Of a stretch of 64,000 nucleotides of DNA, positions 17,197-26,228 are shown piece by piece; the stretch's first letter is position 1, and each line of letters starts with the position of its first letter. A model generated the notes under the pieces. It did no database searches. It was given only the letters and a program-made list of their open reading frames with translations, and was not told the DNA's origin. This stretch comes from an uncultured Psychroserpens sp. GTDB lineage: Bacteria > Bacteroidota > Bacteroidia > Flavobacteriales > Flavobacteriaceae. A program made the translations under genes and the position numbers. The stretch lies in NCBI RefSeq assembly GCF_947500255.1, contig NZ_CANMRL010000002.1:434001-498000 (forward strand). Reading direction: 5' to 3'.

Positions 17197-18296
17197 TATT
17201 TAATCACTTTAATGTATTGTTCAATAATGGTACTCCAGTCATGTTGATTTGCCCATTGCTTGGCTCTCTCATGATATAATTTATGGTCGTTCATTATGAC
17301 TTGAATCGAAGCAATAAAAGCATCGCTATCATCATGATTTATTAATCGGCCTGATTTGTTATCATCTATGGCGTCTTCTATTCCGCAATTTAAAGCTCCT
17401 ATAGCAGGTAAACCAAAATAATTAGCTTCAATAATAGCAATCCCAAAGCCTTCTACATCTCCTTCTTTTGTTTCGCTACTCAACATCACGAAAATATCAG
17501 ATGAACTCAAGAACTGGACTAACTCTTCATTTGATACTCTACCATGAAACGTTATATAGTTCTCAACATTGAGTTGTTTTGCTATCTCTAGAAAAGCATT
17601 GGCTTGTGTTGGCAACCCAACGATATGATAGTGAATGTCTGGAAATCTTTTAATAAGCTTAGGTATGTGTTTAATCACATTTAACTGGCCTTTTCGATCG
17701 GTTACATTTCCGACTGTAATCAATTTTGGAGAACCAGATAAACCAATCTTGCTTACCTGTTTTTTTAATTGCGTACTATCAATCCCATTAGGAATAACAG
17801 TAACAGTACTTAACTCTAAGTCATCGATTAATTGTTTTGTATAGTTAGATACAGCAATAATTTTATTAAAACGTCTCAAAGCAAAATCAACTGTTCGCTT
17901 TAACAGTTTATTGTCGAAATTCACTTCACTACCATGTACAATGGCAATAAAATTACGGTTTAAGAATAAACTGTAAAATGCTACAATCCATAATGAAAAC
18001 TTACCTGAAGCAATGATCGTATTATTTTTCTTTGCACGTCGAAATCCCAGAAATAATCTTTTAAAGTACATTAACCAGCGTATTGCTTGTAATTTGATTC
18101 GATATACTTTAAACTTTAATTGGCGATCAAAATCTAGTTCTTCTTTATTTTCTTTTGAGCGTTGATCAGATATTAATTCTACATTAAAGTCATGTTTTTG
18201 CAAAGCATTAGCCAGATTAAAAGCGTGGTTTCCTATTCCACCGGGCTGCGGAGGAAATTCGGAAGTCACTATTAATACCTTATCCTGTTTACTCAT
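17196..18296 (-). CDS. Glycosyltransferase family 4
   Basis: A 366-residue GT-B enzyme with both domains well conserved: N-terminal VTSEFPPQPGGIGNHAFNLA (glycine-rich acceptor-side loop) and C-terminal PKLITVGNVTDRKGQLNVI, ITFHGRVSNEELVQFLSSSD, and the donor motif SSETKEGDVEGFGIAIIEA. This is one of the more canonical members in the locus, resembling mannosyl- or glucosyl-transferring GT4 enzymes, though donor identity is not inferable. It overlaps the upstream GT2 gene by 8 bases. Confidence 0.93.
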   Translation of the reverse strand: MSKQDKVLIVTSEFPPQPGGIGNHAFNLANALQKHDFNVELISDQRSKENKEELDFDRQLKFKVYRIKLQAIRWLMYFKRLFLGFRRAKKNNTIIASGKFSLWIVAFYSLFLNRNFIAIVHGSEVNFDNKLLKRTVDFALRRFNKIIAVSNYTKQLIDDLELSTVTVIPNGIDSTQLKKQVSKIGLSGSPKLITVGNVTDRKGQLNVIKHIPKLIKRFPDIHYHIVGLPTQANAFLEIAKQLNVENYITFHGRVSNEELVQFLSSSDIFVMLSSETKEGDVEGFGIAIIEANYFGLPAIGALNCGIEDAIDDNKSGRLINHDDSDAFIASIQVIMNDHKLYHERAKQWANQHDWSTIIEQYIKVIK

Positions 18297-19626
18297 TACT
18301 TAGTGTTTCAACTTTAGGTCCTTCATCTAATTTTTTGAGTGATAATTTCCAAGATTTTCGTACTTGAAAAAGGACTAAAGGCAACACGACTAGAGACACT
18401 AAACTTCCTAGTACTAGCATTGCTTTATTTTTCTTGAATTTATATGGCATTATAGATATTGGTACAGTTCGCAGTAAAGCTAGTTTAGATCTGGTGCTTC
18501 CAAAATATGATCTATAAAAATATAGAACACTTGGTATGGGTCTTGGGTCAAATAAATTTTTAGTTCTAAATGCATCCCAGCTACCCATTTGTCTTAATCC
18601 ACCTGTACCTACTTTTAAGTGCAAGCGTTTTGCATAAGGATTAGAAATATTAAGGTAATTATTCAAGTACATTCGCATACCATATTCACCATCTCCCATA
18701 CGTTGCTTTTCAAATTGCCTATCAAATAATCCCAAGTCTTTGAATACTTCTTTTTTTATGAGCACATTACCTGTATCTAATTGATCACTAACTTTAAAAA
18801 ACGAATAGTTAAGTGGTACTTTAGCACCAACTTTAGAGATAGAAACTCCTGAAGAGGCTTGGGCTTTAAAAAAATCTAAACATTTTAGATGCTCAGATAT
18901 CCAATTGACATCTACTCTACTATCGTCATCAAACAGCAACAAATAACTGCCTTTAGAGCATTTAATAGCGGTATTTCTCGCTAACCATAGGGCTTTCTCT
19001 TTTTGGTGAATAAGATGTAAGTCCAAATTGAAATTTGAATAAAAATCTGCATCAAATGGTTCCGATTGATCCACAACTATGACTTCAAAAGTCTTATAAT
19101 CTTGTTTTTCTAAATCTTCTAAAACGTCCTTTAGATATTCATATCTGTTTAACGTAGGAATTACAACCGTAACCATAGGTTGTTCCTCTATTAAATTCGA
19201 TTTAAAATCGTTCCAGTTGTTAACGTCAAGAGGTTGATTTAAATACGAACTTCTTTTTACTGCTTTAGTCACATACCAAGCCTTAAGTTCTTTAAAAGGG
19301 TTTTTGAAACTAAATAAACGAAGCAATAAAACATAGCTCACCCACGCCTTATTAAAGTAACGCCTTATAAACGTATAATTGTCTATTAAGCTTGTAGGTT
19401 CTACCTCACCAATAGTTTCGGCATTACCTATATAGCCTTTCTGAATGGCTTGCCAAGACAAATCGTATTGTTTGGCATGTTCCGTTTGATACGCTGATTC
19501 GACTTCCAGTTGCTCCAATATGTGACTGTCCAACTGACTAGCAACAGGAAATATTGATCTGTCATTTTTCCTTAATACTGAAAAGTAATTTGTTGGTTGC
19601 AAGTATTTCAAAAAAGGAAACAACAT
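18289..19626 (-). CDS. Glycosyltransferase family 2, with N-terminal extension
   Basis: A 445-residue protein whose GT-A domain begins only at about residue 155 (VTVVIPTLNRYEYLKDVLED). It has the nucleotide-binding VIVVDQSEPF and the metal-binding LLLFDDDSRVD. The acceptor segment LGLFDRQFEKQRMGDGEYGM has the E/D-D-x-E-like pattern of this fold. The first 150 residues are unrelated to GT2 and have no family I recognise. The C-terminus has a hydrophobic stretch (MLVLGSLVSLVVLPLVLFQV) that could anchor the enzyme in the membrane. Confidence 0.9.
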   Translation of the reverse strand: MLFPFLKYLQPTNYFSVLRKNDRSIFPVASQLDSHILEQLEVESAYQTEHAKQYDLSWQAIQKGYIGNAETIGEVEPTSLIDNYTFIRRYFNKAWVSYVLLLRLFSFKNPFKELKAWYVTKAVKRSSYLNQPLDVNNWNDFKSNLIEEQPMVTVVIPTLNRYEYLKDVLEDLEKQDYKTFEVIVVDQSEPFDADFYSNFNLDLHLIHQKEKALWLARNTAIKCSKGSYLLLFDDDSRVDVNWISEHLKCLDFFKAQASSGVSISKVGAKVPLNYSFFKVSDQLDTGNVLIKKEVFKDLGLFDRQFEKQRMGDGEYGMRMYLNNYLNISNPYAKRLHLKVGTGGLRQMGSWDAFRTKNLFDPRPIPSVLYFYRSYFGSTRSKLALLRTVPISIMPYKFKKNKAMLVLGSLVSLVVLPLVLFQVRKSWKLSLKKLDEGPKVETLSNE

Positions 19627-19644
19627 ATTGTTTTCAGGATACTA

Positions 19645-21504
19645 TTATTTTATTAATGATTTGATGATATCGATTTCGATATTTAATGAACTTAACGACA
19701 ATATATTTGAATTAGTAAGTGGCCAACGCTTTAGATCTCTTCTATCAATAATCCCTTTCTTTTGTTGCACTATATATTGATCTCCCAAATGACCTGGACT
19801 AAAATAAGCATCTAAACGTGCTTCCAAATTTTCGTGTTGATATGCTTTAACCCAATTGATACTTTTTAAAAGTCGGTACCTTCCTTTTGGATTTTTAGTT
19901 TTAAGTAATCGTCTAATGAAATATTGATCAAGTCTTGAACGAATTCCCCAAACCAAGAAAATTAAGATATTTGGTGCATTATGTGGAATAAAAGGTGTTT
20001 GGCTCGTCGGCACCCTATTTAAGGGACGTAATTCTTTTATATGCTTAAATAAGCCATTCATGAATCTATAATTCAATCTATTATTAGGATGTATAGCACT
20101 CGATTTCCTCAATATGTTTAGTGATAGTGATGGATTTATTCCGTTGAATTTTTGATTACAGATCAGTGTTTGCTTACCAATTGGAAAACGGCCATGAGTA
20201 TACCATGCAAAAAGCTCATCGTATAGTTCAAAATAAGGCAATTGATGGCTCTCAATTCTTTTAAAAATCAATTCATAATCAGAGACGACTTCTTTAATAA
20301 GATGATCATAATCCATATCGATATCGAGCTTATCTATAGTTGCCTTTGTGTAACGCCTTAAGTACATTTTCAATCGGCTTTTCTTCCATGATTCGAACGA
20401 TTCATCTGTAGCAGGCTGTAACTGAAAATCTTTATTTAAGACAATCGTATTGATAAACTTAGAAATTCTAGATTTTCTAGTCGATAAAGTCGAAATATTT
20501 CTAGCAGGCAAAATTTCACAGGGTTCACCTAGCATGATCGAAGCCGTTTTATCTTCTTCAATATGTTCTAGTATTTCCAACCAACTTGCGATATTAACAG
20601 ATTCAGAATTTACAACGTAATCTTTTAAGAGTGTTCTATCTGGAAAGTACAAATCAATATCATAAAAGCTTTCAAAATCATAGCCCTTGAGCTTTGCTAA
20701 TCGTTTTGCCAGTTTTACTTCGTAATTATCTTCATGACCAAAAGTCAAACATTTTATAGGCAAATCATTAGGTAGTGCACCTAATAAAATCCTGCTATCC
20801 ATCCCACCGCTCAAAGCCAAATAATTCTTGTTGAATTGCGCCAGAGCATACTCAACCTCCTTTTTAAAATCTTTCCAGTAATTTACATAGTCTTTCTTCT
20901 TAGGTCGCCTAGTGTCGGTGATATTAAAAAGTGTATTATCATAGACCTTATCTAGCGTTTTGTTTTGAGGATTAAGCTTTATATATTCTCCAGGCAGTAG
21001 TCGTTTCACTTCTTTAAGAATGGTTCGATCTCCTAGGTTTAAAAACTCTTTACCAACCGCTTTTTGCACTATTCCAACTTCATCTAAATCAGATTTAGAA
21101 GCTATAGCTGCCAACATAAAATTGGAGGTTACAAAAAAGTTATTCTTGTTGGATGAATAAAACATCGGATAGACACCAATAGGGTCTGTACAAAATATAA
21201 GTTCACGATTTAATTTATTAAACGCCGCCAATGAAAAGCTTCCAGAAACAGAATCATCAGAAATTGGCCAATGTTCTAATATATGATCTATAGACTTTGC
21301 ATACTGAAGATTTGTATTGCTCTTTTCAATACCTGTGTGACATAAATAACCACTAACAAATGCAAGAAAGTTATCTGTTTCATGCACTGCTCTTTCAGAA
21401 TTATAATAGCAATAAAAATCACCGATACGCTTTTCTGAAAATGAATTAGAAAAAATATCAAATTCTGTATTTTGAATGGGCTTAATGGTTATGATAAAAC
21501 TCAT
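19645..21504 (-). CDS. Asparagine-synthetase-related protein with inactive glutaminase half
   Basis: A 619-residue member of the asparagine synthetase superfamily. The C-terminal ATP-pyrophosphatase half carries the PP-loop LALSGGMDSRIL (SGGMDS at 232-237) and the later FESFYDID region. The N-terminal half has the class-II amidotransferase layout (SGSFSLAAFNKLNRELIFCTDPIGVYPM is split over residues 87-113) but starts MSFIITIK, so the nucleophilic Cys2 is missing. It probably adenylates a carboxylate and uses another nucleophile, or free ammonia. A role in forming an amide on the glycan or an amino-acid substituent is inference. Confidence 0.85.
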   Translation of the reverse strand: MSFIITIKPIQNTEFDIFSNSFSEKRIGDFYCYYNSERAVHETDNFLAFVSGYLCHTGIEKSNTNLQYAKSIDHILEHWPISDDSVSGSFSLAAFNKLNRELIFCTDPIGVYPMFYSSNKNNFFVTSNFMLAAIASKSDLDEVGIVQKAVGKEFLNLGDRTILKEVKRLLPGEYIKLNPQNKTLDKVYDNTLFNITDTRRPKKKDYVNYWKDFKKEVEYALAQFNKNYLALSGGMDSRILLGALPNDLPIKCLTFGHEDNYEVKLAKRLAKLKGYDFESFYDIDLYFPDRTLLKDYVVNSESVNIASWLEILEHIEEDKTASIMLGEPCEILPARNISTLSTRKSRISKFINTIVLNKDFQLQPATDESFESWKKSRLKMYLRRYTKATIDKLDIDMDYDHLIKEVVSDYELIFKRIESHQLPYFELYDELFAWYTHGRFPIGKQTLICNQKFNGINPSLSLNILRKSSAIHPNNRLNYRFMNGLFKHIKELRPLNRVPTSQTPFIPHNAPNILIFLVWGIRSRLDQYFIRRLLKTKNPKGRYRLLKSINWVKAYQHENLEARLDAYFSPGHLGDQYIVQQKKGIIDRRDLKRWPLTNSNILSLSSLNIEIDIIKSLIK

Positions 21505-21549
21505 TATCCTAGGCTAACTTATATGTTAAGGGTCATTTAAATTTCTAAA

Positions 21550-22413
21550 CTACCATTTAGAATTTTTTTCAAAGCCTAAATTAATCAATTCTTTGCCTGC
21601 AATAGCTTTAAAAGTCATCTTTTTTATAAGATTCCACTTTTTCCATTTATTAGAAAATTTAAATTTTGATTTATCCGAATCTGGTTTCCAATTAGGCTTT
21701 ACCATTTTTTTAGATGACACTCCAAATGAACTCCCAACCACAGGCGCTTTTAAGCAGTTGTCTAAAATATCTTCATTCACATCTAGATCATAATGTGAGA
21801 GCAGATTAGATATTTCTGTTTTTGAATCATTAAGCATTTCATATTTAAATACTTTAACCTGATTATCTTGAGTAATAGAGGCAATTTGCCTAGCTGTTTT
21901 AACCCATTGTTTGGTATGATTTATAAACGACCTTCCTGAGAAAAAATTAACTCGCTTTTTCAGTTTTATACTTATGTTATGCCAGTCTCGTTTATCATTT
22001 GAAGCTCGTACTGAAGAAATCACATTGTCTCTCCCATCTCTACAAATTACAGCTATTTTTGAATCAGGAAACGCTAATTTCCATAAGTCGATATGTGCTA
22101 CACTAGGTGATTTTATAAAAATAGTCTTATCACTTTCAATTCTGTACTTATCAATAAGTAGTGATAACCAGGCCTGGCCATAATTTTTTATAAATGTGGA
22201 CTTATCTTCGCTAGTAAATTTCATTCCAAAACTATCTTTAACAATCTTATCATAGACGTCTGTTGTAACCGTATCGGTATAAAATAGATTAAATTCTCCC
22301 AGTGATATATCTTTTGGAAGTGTTGACACATGAGGATGCTGTGCAATAGTTGAACCAACAAAATTTGTCCCACTCCTAACCCGTTGTCCAAGAAGAATAA
22401 TAATTTTATTCAT
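21550..22413 (-). CDS. Sulfotransferase-family protein (1 of 3)
   Basis: A 287-residue cytoplasmic protein with a PAPS-binding P-loop-like start, LLGQRVRSGTNFVGSTIAQHP (5'-phosphosulfate loop, residues 11-20). The 3'-phosphate-binding segment is AVICRDGRDNVISSVRAS (Arg and Ser conserved). It would transfer sulfate from PAPS to a hydroxyl of the glycan or its precursor. Genes for PAPS synthesis are not in the window. It overlaps the upstream GT4 gene by 8 bases. Confidence 0.85.
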   Translation of the reverse strand: MNKIIILLGQRVRSGTNFVGSTIAQHPHVSTLPKDISLGEFNLFYTDTVTTDVYDKIVKDSFGMKFTSEDKSTFIKNYGQAWLSLLIDKYRIESDKTIFIKSPSVAHIDLWKLAFPDSKIAVICRDGRDNVISSVRASNDKRDWHNISIKLKKRVNFFSGRSFINHTKQWVKTARQIASITQDNQVKVFKYEMLNDSKTEISNLLSHYDLDVNEDILDNCLKAPVVGSSFGVSSKKMVKPNWKPDSDKSKFKFSNKWKKWNLIKKMTFKAIAGKELINLGFEKNSKW

Positions 22414-23566
22414 AGAATTCCAAAAATTCTTTCTGTTGCTTTTCTAGATTGAATTGTTCTGCAACACGACTTTGAGCATTAGTTCGCATGTGTTGCTTCT
22501 TTTCATTAGGTAAAAGTAAGAGATTTTTAATTGCTTTAGCTAACAATCGTGGTTGACGTTTTGGAACAACGATACCAGTTTTTTCATCTATGACATTTTC
22601 TTTCAAACCGTCAGCATCTGAAACAACACATAATAGTCCCATTGCTTGCGCTTCTAGCACAGCATTACAAAATCCTTCTGAATCACTATATTGTATATAT
22701 ACACTTGCCTCAGACAAATACGTAACAACATCTTCTGGTGCTTTCTGTCCAACAAACCGAACTCGGTCTTCAAGTTGAAGTTGATAAACCGCAAACTTTA
22801 GTTGTTCTAATTCCTGTCCTTCACCAATAATAGTATATTGAAAATCAACACCTTCCTTTTTTAATAACGATAACGCCTCTAACGTATAGTCTAAACCTTT
22901 TATCCAATGCAATCTAGCAATCGTTACAAACTTAAAATCATCTCTTAGAATATCACTTGTTACCTCGAACTTTGTGTGATCTATTGCTGGTGTAATAATT
23001 TGAAAAGGCACAGCTTTTGAGAGTCCCGATTCTATAGCCTTTCTATAAGTATAGTTTGATATGGCATGTAATTTATCAATAGACTCCCATAATGCCTTAT
23101 AACAATTGGGATGTTTTATAGGAAATACATCAACATCAAAACCTCTCACACTAACAGCAGATTTTGCCTTAATTGTCTTAGCGACACTTTCACTTTGTAC
23201 AGCCATCGTAGCAAAACCAAAATGCAGCCAATCCAAATGTGATGTAATGATGTGCGCATTGGTATACAAATTCTTTAGCCATTGTATAGTTGATCGATTT
23301 CGCTTTTTTTCTAAGGAAATAAATGTAGATACACGATTAAAAAAAGGCAAAAGTTTTAATAGTACATACCCATATAAAACTACTTGTAAGACTCGATTTT
23401 TTGAAACTTTAGGAGCACAAATCACTTTACATAAATTGTAAGCATCAGGGTTTTCTTGAACAAATAAAACAACCTTGTATCCCGACTGTTGCAACCCTTT
23501 AATTTTAGAATTAAAAAAGGTTTCAGAATACTTAGGCGGCTTAGACAAGACAATTCCAATGGTCAT
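22406..23566 (-). CDS. Glycosyltransferase family 4
   Basis: A 386-residue GT-B transferase. The N-terminal domain has the amphipathic LQQSGYKVVLFVQ region and VSVRGFDVDVFPIKH. The C-terminal domain has FKFVTIARLHWIKGLDYTLE, YTIIGEGQELEQLK, VRFVGQKAPEDVVTYLSEAS and the donor motif YSDSEGFCNAVLEAQAMGL. The organisation resembles colanic-acid WcaL-like and AmsK-like enzymes, commonly galactosyltransferases, but that assignment is weak. A possible internal promoter lies 58-65 bases upstream. Confidence 0.92.
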   Translation of the reverse strand: MTIGIVLSKPPKYSETFFNSKIKGLQQSGYKVVLFVQENPDAYNLCKVICAPKVSKNRVLQVVLYGYVLLKLLPFFNRVSTFISLEKKRNRSTIQWLKNLYTNAHIITSHLDWLHFGFATMAVQSESVAKTIKAKSAVSVRGFDVDVFPIKHPNCYKALWESIDKLHAISNYTYRKAIESGLSKAVPFQIITPAIDHTKFEVTSDILRDDFKFVTIARLHWIKGLDYTLEALSLLKKEGVDFQYTIIGEGQELEQLKFAVYQLQLEDRVRFVGQKAPEDVVTYLSEASVYIQYSDSEGFCNAVLEAQAMGLLCVVSDADGLKENVIDEKTGIVVPKRQPRLLAKAIKNLLLLPNEKKQHMRTNAQSRVAEQFNLEKQQKEFLEFYE

Positions 23567-23623
23567 TTATCAAATACTAAATGAATTATAAGTTAATGGT
23601 ATTAATAACACACCACAATACAT

Positions 23624-23631
23624 CAAATATA
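23624..23631 (-). promoter_or_regulatory. Possible internal promoter -7 element
   Basis: On the minus strand this reads TATATTTG, an exact TAnnTTTG match in the 114-base gap between the MBOAT gene and the following GT4 gene. No clear TTTG is present at -33, so the support is moderate to weak. It could re-start transcription for the left half of the locus. Confidence 0.3.
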
Positions 23632-23680
23632 CACACCCATAAGCTTATAAAAAATTGTTTTAATTAGAAATATAGATTCA

Positions 23681-25117
23681 TTAAAACTGAAAATAGATAA
23701 ACTCTTGTTCTTTACCACCATATAAGAAAATGAGAACTACCATTATCAAATATATGATCCATCTCAATACTCGAGGGTAACTCAACCATAATCGCTCTAT
23801 TGCATAGAGTTGTCGTCGTCCTGACCATTCAATAACCAAGAAAAAACTAATAAAAATCATTAGATATAAAGGTCTAATTTCAGGAAGAGTAAAGAGTGAT
23901 TTATTAGCCATCAAATTCAAATAATCAAATGCTTCCGTTATATTTTTGGCTCTAAAAAACACCCAAGCCAGAACAGTTAGAATAAAAGTCACAAGCATTA
24001 AAACAAACTCTTTAAAGCTTGGTAATAATCGGTTTTGTGCTACAATATCTGTATGTATTCTATTTTTTTTGAGTAAAAAAACAGGAAGAAAATATAAGGC
24101 ATTTAAAAGTCCCCATACTATAAAAGTCCAATTCGCACCATGCCAAAAACCACTAATAACAAAAATCACAAATACATTACGTATTTGCAATACTTTTGAA
24201 CCTCTTGATCCTCCTAAAGGAATATAGAGATAATCTCTAAACCATGTCGATAGTGAAATGTGCCAACGTCTCCAGAACTCTGCAATATCCCTTGAAAAAT
24301 AAGGGAATGCGAAGTTTTGTTTCAAATTGAACCCAAATAACCTTGAGGTACCAATAGCAATATCTGAATATCCAGAAAAATCGCCATAGATTTGAAAGGC
24401 GAAAAATACGGCTCCAACAAATAGTGTACTTCCAGAGTAGCTAGCATGATTATCAAAGATCATATTAGCGTAGGTTGCACAATTATCTGCAATGACCACT
24501 TTTTTCGTTAATCCCCAAAGGATTTGTCGCAATCCATCAACAGCTGTGTTATACTCAAACTGTCGTTGTTTAAAGAACTGTGGTAATAAATTTGTAGCAC
24601 GTTCGATAGGACCTGCAACCAACTGTGGAAAAAAGCTCACAAAAGCTGCAAAAGCGACAATATCATTGGTTGGTTCTAATTTCTTCTTATAAACATCGAT
24701 TGTATAACTCAATGTTTGAAATGTATAGAAACTAATACCAACAGGCAAAATAATATCAAGTGTATTAGACTTAATTTCTTGTCCGAAAAAAGTAAAAACA
24801 CTTGTAAAATTATCTATAAAGAAGTTGTAATATTTAAAGAATCCCAAAAACCCAATATTGACAGCAATACTGATCCAGAGGAGCCACTTTCTTTTGGAAG
24901 GTTGGGTTTCGGTTTTTAATAGTTTTCCTATGGAAAAATCAACTAAAGTGCTAAAAACAATTAAGGCTAAAAATCGATAATCCCACCATCCATAAAACAC
25001 ATAACTGGCAACAACAATCAATATATTTTGATACTTTAGATTTTTTTGAGTAACAAACCAATAGAGTACAAATACTATCGGTAGAAATACAGCAAAATCT
25101 ATAGAATTAAATAACAT
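23681..25117 (-). CDS. MBOAT-family O-acyltransferase (AlgI-like)
   Basis: A 478-residue polytopic membrane protein of the membrane-bound O-acyltransferase family, which passes acyl (often acetyl) groups across the inner membrane for O-acetylation of surface glycans. Hallmarks are AFQIYGDFSGYSDIAIGTSR, FWRRWHISLSTWFRDYLYIP and the active-site histidine in SGFWHGANW (His326). In AlgI-type systems a periplasmic SGNH-like partner completes the transfer; a candidate partner lies in this locus at 34068-34949. The preceding GT4 gene's stop abuts its start by one base. Confidence 0.93.
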   Translation of the reverse strand: MLFNSIDFAVFLPIVFVLYWFVTQKNLKYQNILIVVASYVFYGWWDYRFLALIVFSTLVDFSIGKLLKTETQPSKRKWLLWISIAVNIGFLGFFKYYNFFIDNFTSVFTFFGQEIKSNTLDIILPVGISFYTFQTLSYTIDVYKKKLEPTNDIVAFAAFVSFFPQLVAGPIERATNLLPQFFKQRQFEYNTAVDGLRQILWGLTKKVVIADNCATYANMIFDNHASYSGSTLFVGAVFFAFQIYGDFSGYSDIAIGTSRLFGFNLKQNFAFPYFSRDIAEFWRRWHISLSTWFRDYLYIPLGGSRGSKVLQIRNVFVIFVISGFWHGANWTFIVWGLLNALYFLPVFLLKKNRIHTDIVAQNRLLPSFKEFVLMLVTFILTVLAWVFFRAKNITEAFDYLNLMANKSLFTLPEIRPLYLMIFISFFLVIEWSGRRQLYAIERLWLSYPRVLRWIIYLIMVVLIFLYGGKEQEFIYFQF

Positions 25118-26227
25118 TTAATCAATTTTTAAAATAGCTTTAAATAAGTCTTCATGCATATCCATAAAAATCTTTACCGATAAGTTTTGCTCTACATAAC
25201 TGCGCATATCTTTGGCCAGTTGATCTCTGTCATTTTGAGACATGTCCCTAAAGGTTTTAATTTTATGTGATAGATCATCGACATTACTTGGTTCAAACTG
25301 ACAATTTGGGAATGCTTTTAGTACTTCTCTTACACCAGTAATATCAGACCCCAAAACAATCCTACCACTCGCCATGGCTTCCATAGGCGCAATTGGCAAG
25401 CCCTCACGTCGTCCTTCATCTTTTGTTGGAATCACAAATAAATTGGCCACAGCCAAAAAGGGTCTAACATCGAGGTGTTTTCCAACGAAAAATATATGAT
25501 CATAATCCTTATAATCTGAAATTAATTGGGCTCCATAATCGTTATTGGCATCACCAACTATTAAAACTTTAATCGACGAATCATTGAGTTGGTTAACTGC
25601 ATCCAACAAAATTTCAATCCCTTTAACAGGAACTAAGTTAGCAACAGAAACAATGATAAAATCGTCTTCTTTAAACTGTTGTCCTGTAGGCACAGTGTAT
25701 GTCTTTTTTAAAGGTGTAAAACGATTAATATCTACTGCTAGAGGAATTTGAACAACTTTGTCTTCCATACCAGTAAAAAAAGCAGATTTCATCTCTTCGT
25801 TGACGACTACAACTTTGGTGCTTAATTTAGAACGCCAAGTCCATGCTTTATTTCCCCAACCCATTGCTTTTTTAGAATAGATATAAGGTATTTTAGCAAG
25901 TTTTGCTGCTAGAGGCTCAGAAAAATCTGAACTCCAATGCCATGAATAGATCAAATCAAATTTATGGGTCTTAAAAAACTTCACAATTTTAAAAACTCGA
26001 AACGGAAATGTGAAGAATGGTCTATAATTTTCAGTAAAATTAAACAGATGAATTTTGACATCTAATGCTTTCAGTGCTTCAAATAGTTCCCCTCTGTCAT
26101 GAAAACAACATACATGAGGTTCAAATATTGAACGGTCTATTCGGTTTACAATATCATATACCGATTTACCGCTTCCCGCTGTATCAAAATTTGGTATTGT
26201 AAGTAATAATTTGACTTTTTTATTCAT
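25118..26227 (-). CDS. Glycosyltransferase family 4
   Basis: A 369-residue GT-B enzyme. Recognisable segments are LLTIPNFDTAGSGKSVYDIV (acceptor-side glycine loop), DLIYSWHWSSDFSEPLAAK, FIIVSVANLVPVKGIEILLD, HIFFVGKHLDVRPFLAVANL and the donor motif PTKDEGRREGLPIAPMEAMA. The last has four extra residues between the acidic pairs compared with the usual E-G-F-P form. There is no membrane segment. It is tightly packed between the MBOAT gene and an asparagine-synthetase-like gene. Confidence 0.92.
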   Translation of the reverse strand: MNKKVKLLLTIPNFDTAGSGKSVYDIVNRIDRSIFEPHVCCFHDRGELFEALKALDVKIHLFNFTENYRPFFTFPFRVFKIVKFFKTHKFDLIYSWHWSSDFSEPLAAKLAKIPYIYSKKAMGWGNKAWTWRSKLSTKVVVVNEEMKSAFFTGMEDKVVQIPLAVDINRFTPLKKTYTVPTGQQFKEDDFIIVSVANLVPVKGIEILLDAVNQLNDSSIKVLIVGDANNDYGAQLISDYKDYDHIFFVGKHLDVRPFLAVANLFVIPTKDEGRREGLPIAPMEAMASGRIVLGSDITGVREVLKAFPNCQFEPSNVDDLSHKIKTFRDMSQNDRDQLAKDMRSYVEQNLSVKIFMDMHEDLFKAILKID

Positions 26228-26228
26228 T

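Noticed and set aside
23106-23441. Open frame of 111 codons on the plus strand
   Set aside because: It is antisense to a GT4 glycosyltransferase with intact motifs and has no independent support.
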